A stretch of DNA of 64,000 bases from positions 67,551,189 through 67,615,188 of the forward strand of contig OY829541.1 in the NCBI GenBank assembly GCA_963691705.1. Reading direction: 5' to 3'. The notes below the pieces were generated by a model that was not told where the DNA came from, made no database searches, and worked only from the letters and a program-made list of their open reading frames with translations. How positions within the stretch are numbered: position 1 is the stretch's first letter; every line of letters starts with the position of its first letter. Of the stretch, positions 63,101 through 64,000 are shown one piece after another. The position numbers and the translations under genes are program-made. This DNA comes from Viola odorata. Taxonomy: Eukaryota; Streptophyta; Magnoliopsida; Malpighiales; Violaceae.

Positions 63101-63333
63101 TTTTAATTATTCTTATCCCCTGCTCATGTGTATACTACACAAAACACAAAAGAAAAAGAAAAAGAAAAATACCTCGAGCGGAAGGTTTGCAGGTTTTTGG
63201 TGGGAAGAGAGAGGTGAGTTGAATGGTCTGCGCATTGGCTTTCTTCTGCAAGTTTTCTGCTTTCAAATGCATATCCTTCCTTTGAAATAGAGAGGAGAGC
63301 GAATAGGAACAGAAAGCAATAAGAATACATCAT
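57178..63333 (-). CDS. Nepenthesin-type aspartic protease (At5g10770-like), three exons, with an exon-1 frameshift
   Basis: Exon 1 (63333-63173) encodes a signal peptide (MMYSYCFLFLFALLSISKEG then ESRKLAEES). Exon 2 (62288-61839) has VVSKGASLNVVHKNGPCSQL, the propeptide and the first catalytic motif FDTGSDLTWTQCQPC with family Cys pairs. Exon 3 (57998-57178) has YGIQYGDSSFSAGFF, FYFGCGENNQGLFGG, the second catalytic motif IIDSGTVITRLP and ends KVGFAKGGCS. Exons 2 and 3 join cleanly (SATG-NSPRC). Exon 1 joins exon 2 only in the frame reading QTIQLTSLFPPKTCKPSAR, one base off the signal-peptide frame; the duplicated exon at 55056 keeps the two in one frame at this point. So a single extra base near 63224 breaks the gene unless it is a sequencing error. 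Intron 2 (about 3.8 kb) is enlarged by a foldback element. Relatives are secreted or wall-linked proteases active in stress and defence. Confidence 0.8.
58245..60301. mobile_element. Secondary insertion (about 2.06 kb) in the left arm of the foldback element, unclassified
   Basis: The right arm runs without a break where the left arm is interrupted, so this block entered later. It holds no open reading frame of note. It contains CTCAATCATT-type tandem repeats (about 58831-58877), a pyrimidine-rich stretch (59895-60110) and, close to the right edge, CTCCCCACCTTAAGAAATTC, a kind of sequence often seen near the ends of plant Ty3 LTRs. A solo LTR is possible, but I could not find TG...CA ends or a 5-bp target duplication, so the class is open. 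Confidence 0.55.
60471..60542 (-). pseudogene. tRNA-Pro(AGG)-like sequence in the left arm
   Basis: The minus strand reads CCATTTGGTCTAGTAGTACG, an anticodon stem CTCGC/GCGAG around loop GTAGGGT (anticodon AGG, U33 kept), and the T loop TTCGATT with stem CTGAG/CTCGG. A- and B-box positions are largely kept. The acceptor stem is mismatched, so a working tRNA is unlikely. Its 5' end faces the core of the foldback element. Confidence 0.8.
61343..61414 (+). pseudogene. tRNA-Pro(AGG)-like sequence in the right arm
   Basis: Reads GCATTTGGTCTAGTGGTATG, an anticodon stem CTCGC/GCGAG around loop ATAGGGT (anticodon AGG) and a T loop TTCGATT with a weakened stem (CTAAG/CTCGG). The A box is intact. Two acceptor-stem pairs are lost (GAGCATT against AATTCCC). 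It mirrors the left-arm copy, so both descend from one sequence carried in the element. Confidence 0.82.
62289..63172 (-). other. Intron 1 of the aspartic protease gene
   Basis: AT-rich intron with donor GAG|GTATTT after 63173 and acceptor CACGTTTAG before 62288. Part of it (62794-63172) is duplicated at 53951-54225. A short AAAAAGAAAAAGAAAAAT run lies next to the donor. No other feature was recognised. Confidence 0.7.
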
Positions 63334-63961
63334 CTAGTGGAGGAAATGGGAGGGAGTGGACCAACCTTTTCCCAATTCTGTATGTCGACAGATTATGAGT
63401 CGCTTGACCATCAAACTTAGCCATATTTATAAGCTATATATTTTGGGAGTTTTTTTGGTTTAGAGAGATTCAAAATTAATCATTAGTACACGACAGTAAT
63501 TAATTGATAAATTAGTTGTAAATTTATTCACTCCAATAATACTTGCCCTTAAATATTCATTTTAGTCAAAACCATTCGATAATCTGATCACTACATCAAG
63601 TATTGATTATTTTGAATTCGTTTTTATTAGTAAAATGAGATATCATTTTCGGTAAGATGGCAAGTAGTACAAGTCTACAACTCTACATAAATTGATAATT
63701 TGATATAAGTAGCTGGTGTTGTCAAGACTCAAGAGTACTAAAACATCAATCATTTATTCTATAAAAAAATATCAATCAGCTAGTATCCATTTTTTTTTAC
63801 GTCTATCTCTTTATTATTTCACTAGAATTTTAAAAATTCGAGTCTCTGCTTATCAAACAGAAAATTAGATTTAAACAGTTAAATCCCTTTTATAATTTTA
63901 TTCCTTGAAGCGGGTAAAGAGGAGTAGTGAGGCGAGTCTGATTTCTTACTTAAAGATAAAG
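63334..63961 (-). promoter_or_regulatory. Promoter and leader of the aspartic protease gene
   Basis: Contains a TATTTATAAGCTATATATT sequence at about 63423-63441, about 90 bases before the ATG, which fits a TATA box; it is kept in the duplicated copy near 55132. Most of the region, up to about 63960, recurs at 55100-55822. Confidence 0.6.
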
Positions 63962-64000
63962 TAGGGGTGTCAAAATGGGTTCGACCCGACGGGTCGACCC
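63962..64000. mobile_element. Left end of another hAT-like element, cut by the window edge
   Basis: The last 39 bases begin TAGGGGTGTCAAAATGGGTT and continue with GACCCGACGGGTCGACCC, a typical plant hAT terminal repeat with GGGTC-type subterminal motifs. The adjacent sequence is the protease promoter, and the paralogous copy near 55822 lacks it. The other end lies outside the window. Confidence 0.6.

Noticed and set aside
1..64000. CRISPR arrays, bacterial operons or phage genes
   Set aside because: No regular short-repeat/spacer arrays and no prokaryotic gene layout; the window is plant nuclear DNA.

Overview
The window reads as nuclear DNA of a eudicot plant. Genes are split by GT-AG introns, intergenic DNA is AT-rich with simple repeats, and the products belong to plant-specific families (D6PK-type AGC VIII kinase, EIX2-type LRR receptor-like protein, CYP96-like P450, nepenthesin-type aspartic proteases, PPR fragments). 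I could not fix the species.

The left part (about 1-39.4 kb) is gene-rich and mostly ordinary. In order: a complete many-exon nucleoporin GP210 gene (+, 605-17104); a two-RRM glycine-rich RNA-binding protein (+, 18787-21207); a small conserved-looking protein of about 123 residues (+, 22223-24515); an AGC VIII kinase of about 681 residues (+, 27713-30280) whose only coding intron holds 34 consecutive G; a decayed DUF6598/JIP60-like locus (-, about 30.9-32.3 kb); a possible short-TIR element (34.0-35.0 kb); a sucrase/ferredoxin-like (Apd1/AIM32-type) Fe-S protein (+, 35266-37365); and an ARM-repeat protein (-, 37999-39354) with an apparent one-base frameshift.

The right part (about 40-64 kb) is accessory DNA. 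It has a truncated P450 (40.4-41.0 kb), an intact intronless LRR receptor-like protein (-, 41470-44769), and a 2.57-kb MULE-like element with TIRs of about 110-250 bp that carries spliced gene fragments (Pack-MULE candidate, 45245-47812). Next come an intact intronless CYP96-like P450 with a degenerate I-helix motif (-, 49117-50697), a Stowaway-like MITE and a PPR pseudogene.

From 53.5 kb on the DNA is rearranged. A deleted copy of the ARM gene is fused, through an 8-bp microhomology, to a copy of the 5' region of the aspartic protease gene. That copy is split by a 666-bp hAT element with an 8-bp target duplication. A 5'-truncated second aspartic protease (+) follows. The full three-exon aspartic protease locus (-, 57178-63333) comes last. 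It has an exon-1 frameshift, and its second intron holds a nearly palindromic MULE-type foldback element (58071-61702) with a perfect 10-bp target duplication. Each arm of the foldback carries a tRNA-Pro(AGG)-like sequence, and a further insertion of about 2.06 kb sits in the left arm. The window ends inside the first bases of another hAT-like element.

The housekeeping genes have no obvious joint function. The right half is best read as a defence and specialised-metabolism neighbourhood (LRR-RLP, P450, proteases) reshaped by DNA transposons and local duplication.
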